Shown here piece after piece: positions 31,990 through 33,742 of a stretch of DNA of 33,742 bases. The position numbers were made by a program, and so were the translations under genes. Origin of the DNA: Planctomyces sp. SH-PL62 (GTDB lineage: Bacteria; Planctomycetota; Planctomycetia; Planctomycetales; Planctomycetaceae); assembly GCA_945893075.1 (NCBI GenBank), contig CAMDDX010000037.1, forward strand, positions 1 through 33,742, read 5' to 3'. Within the stretch, counting starts at the first letter, position 1, and every line of letters starts with the position of its first letter. The notes under the pieces are model-generated. The model was not told where the DNA came from. It was given only the letters and a program-made list of their open reading frames with translations, and searched no databases.

Positions 31990-32027
31990 ATCGGGCTGAC
32001 TCATTATGAGTCGGCCCGATTTTTTTT
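31990..32027 (+). terminator. Intrinsic (rho-independent) terminator
   Basis: The 13-bp stem ATCGGGCTGACTC (31990-32002) pairs with 32008-32020 around the loop ATTAT, with one T-G wobble, and is followed directly by a run of eight Ts. It lies 28 nt after the stop of the cysteine-rich gene. Confidence 0.95.
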
Positions 32028-32156
32028 GCGCTCTTTGGTGCGTGTGCGCAGCAACGGCGTTCGGGGGCTGGCTTGACGCTCCACATAACCACTCGCACAA
32101 TCGCGCCGTCCCGCTTGCTAATTTGGTTCTGCTTCTTCACACGCCCTGAGACCAGC

Positions 32157-32987
32157 ATGTTGCGCAAACTTTCCTCGGAGCGATCTCGCAATCTTGATCG
32201 CCGCGCGTTTCTGGCCGGACTGGTCGGCATGTCGCTGATGGCGATCGGCTGTGGAGCGGACACCTACGAATATCGCCTCAAGGAAACGAAAACCTATTTC
32301 GAGTATCTCGAAAAGGTGAACGCCGCGCTCGGCCCCAAATACGTGCCGCCGATCGAGGGGATCGAGATTCGAGTTCCGAAACCGTTCGTTCTGCTCGAAC
32401 TCCCCGCGCCGCCGGCCGAAGGTCAGCCCGCCCCGCCGCCAGTGGCACCCAGCGACGACCCGAACCGACTGGGTTATCACCCCAACGTCCAGCTCGAAGG
32501 TGTGATCGCCTCGTGGAAGGCGACCGTGCGTACCGAAGCTCCCGGAAGCAACTGGGGCGAAGGGGTCGCTTACCTGCATCTGCTCAGCAATTTGTCACGT
32601 TGGGAGGCGAAGCAAAGCGACGTCGATGTCGACCCGCTGCGATACTTTCCCGACCTGATCAATGTCTTGGCGAACGCCTACAACGTGCAGACGGAGACCA
32701 CCGACGCTCCGTGGCCTTGGGATCCGATGCGTGGCTTTTCGCCCTATGTTGGCAAGAAGAAATTCGAATCCATCGCAGTCCCGCCGGAAGAGCAGCCGAT
32801 CAACGCCGTCTTCTATCGTCTGGACGTTAAAGACGTGCAGGTTGCGCTGCTGCTGATTTACCCAAAAAACATTGACCCCAGTCTGCATCTCGAAGATCGG
32901 ATGAAGCACACGCTCGAATGGCTCAAGGTTCCGTCGCAGCCACCGCAGAAGAAAACCAATAAGCCGGCGGCACCGAGCCTGTTCTGA
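32157..32987 (+). CDS. Tat-type lipoprotein of unknown function
   Basis: A 276-aa protein starting at ATG 32157; an open frame from TTG 32073 has no support. The N-terminus has a twin-arginine pattern (DRRAFLAGLVGMS) and ends in a lipobox-like AIGC followed by GADTYEYR. It is therefore probably exported folded by the Tat system and lipid-anchored at the Cys near residue 34. The mature part includes a Pro-rich linker (PAPPAEGQPAPPPVAP) and a mixed domain with WPWDPMRGFSPYVGKKKFES. It ends in a Lys/Pro-rich tail. No known enzyme motif is seen. It follows the terminator of the cysteine-rich gene and so should have its own promoter. Confidence 0.78.
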   Translation: MLRKLSSERSRNLDRRAFLAGLVGMSLMAIGCGADTYEYRLKETKTYFEYLEKVNAALGPKYVPPIEGIEIRVPKPFVLLELPAPPAEGQPAPPPVAPSDDPNRLGYHPNVQLEGVIASWKATVRTEAPGSNWGEGVAYLHLLSNLSRWEAKQSDVDVDPLRYFPDLINVLANAYNVQTETTDAPWPWDPMRGFSPYVGKKKFESIAVPPEEQPINAVFYRLDVKDVQVALLLIYPKNIDPSLHLEDRMKHTLEWLKVPSQPPQKKTNKPAAPSLF

Positions 32988-33005
32988 GGGGACGGTTTCA
33001 GGCCG

Positions 33006-33653
33006 TCAGCGCTCGACGCGGCACATCGGAAACCTGCGTCGCAACTTCTCGGCAGCCTGAGGTGAGACTTGCGTCTTGGCCAGATAGATTTCGCGCAACC
33101 GTTCCAACCGCGCCAAAGAATCGGTGCCGCTGTCGGTCACTCGGCAGCCGATCAGCGAGAGGTGCCGCAGTTCCGGCAACGACGCCAGTGATTTCAGGCC
33201 CTCATCGCCGACACGCGTGAAACTCAAGTCGAGCAATCGCAGACGAGACTTCGTCGCTGCGAACACTTGCAGACCGCGATCCGAAACCTCTGACCCCGAA
33301 ACGTCCAATCCGACGAGCGACACTTTCGCCAACAGCGACTTCAAACCATCGTCGCTCAGCGGCAAACTGCGCAGTTCGAGCGATAACTCGCGCAACGAAC
33401 GCAGCGCCATCAAGATGCCGGAGTCGATCTTTCCCTCGCGATCCAAGTGCTCCGCTTTCAACCGGACGAGCAGCCCCACAGTTTCCGATTCGAGGACCGT
33501 GAATCGTTTCACGACGGCACCGCGACGCACCAGTTCGCGAATCGCGGCGACTGTTCGAGGATCGTCTTGGGGGCGATCAGATTCTTCCGCCGTGACAACC
33601 GCGAACAGCATCACTCCGAGAATCGCGGGGAAGAGTCTTCGTGATCGCTGCAT
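33006..33653 (-). CDS. Exported leucine-rich repeat protein
   Basis: A 215-aa protein with signal peptide RRLFPAILGVMLFAVVTAEE. About five leucine-rich repeats of the planctomycete L..L.L..T.V.D.GL..L type follow (LRLLDLSFTRVGDEGLKSLA, LRHLSLIGCRVTDSGTDSLA, LREIYLAKTQVSPQAAEKL). It is probably a protein-binding solenoid outside the cytoplasm. The ATG at 33653 has GAAGAGG about 7 nt upstream on the minus strand. It converges with the Tat lipoprotein gene across an 18-bp gap. Confidence 0.85.
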   Translation of the reverse strand: MQRSRRLFPAILGVMLFAVVTAEESDRPQDDPRTVAAIRELVRRGAVVKRFTVLESETVGLLVRLKAEHLDREGKIDSGILMALRSLRELSLELRSLPLSDDGLKSLLAKVSLVGLDVSGSEVSDRGLQVFAATKSRLRLLDLSFTRVGDEGLKSLASLPELRHLSLIGCRVTDSGTDSLARLERLREIYLAKTQVSPQAAEKLRRRFPMCRVER

Positions 33654-33710
33654 CAGAGTACCTCTTCGGGAATCGAATTATCCGCGTCACAGAAATTAGC
33701 CGCGCGGCGC

Positions 33711-33742
33711 TAGCCCCGGTTACACAGGTTGAACCGGGGCTA
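33711..33742. repeat. Perfect 11-bp palindrome at the window edge
   Basis: TAGCCCCGGTT (33711-33721) and AACCGGGGCTA (33732-33742) are exact complements around a 10-nt centre. The window ends at the last arm base, so the full size cannot be seen. It lies upstream of the LRR gene. Confidence 0.8.

Overview
The window looks like a chromosomal segment of a planctomycete (Planctomycetota). Signs of this are a giant PVC-type dehydrogenase/HEAT/CxxCH cytochrome, a long MoxR, DUF58 and vWA operon, a pair of EF-hand/beta-propeller secreted proteins, leucine-rich-repeat and TlpA-fusion exported proteins, GC-rich coding DNA, and many palindromic repeats of the kind that litter planctomycete genomes. 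No rRNA, tRNA, CRISPR array, transposase or phage gene was seen.

Layout. 1-1024 is the 3' part of a YyaL/SPATA20-like gene, with a perfect nested inverted repeat read in frame. It meets a convergent GT2 glycosyltransferase (1017-2273, minus). After a 340-bp divergent gap, a mostly tightly packed plus-strand series runs from 2614 to 25905: MoxR ATPase; two tandem secreted EF-hand/PD40 proteins; DUF58; a BatA-like vWA membrane protein; a vWA/glutamine-amidotransferase-like membrane protein; a small RelE/ParE-type toxin-antitoxin pair; a large membrane/coiled-coil protein apparently interrupted by an in-frame TGA; five tandem exported paralogues; a squalene-cyclase-like repeat protein; and a 940-aa exported protein ending in a TlpA-like thioredoxin domain. 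A secreted protein of unknown function follows (26333-27334). It converges with a minus-strand pair: dihydropteroate synthase (folP), then the PVC cytochrome. The right end holds a cysteine-rich exported peptide with a textbook terminator, a Tat-type lipoprotein and an LRR protein.

How the genes may work together (inference). MoxR AAA+ ATPases usually act with vWA proteins on membrane or periplasmic clients. Here one MoxR is linked to three vWA proteins with intact DxSxS motifs, two Ca-binding propeller proteins and a set of exported paralogues. This suggests a cell-envelope assembly or remodelling module of unknown substrate.

The most unusual signal is the repeats. At least eight distinct palindromic or heptameric elements occur in 33.7 kb. 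Four sit in frame inside protein-coding genes, recalling the Rickettsia palindromic elements. One composite element occurs twice as a three-tier nested palindrome, with a compensatory base change between the copies. Gene functions are assigned from motifs read by eye; no database search was possible.
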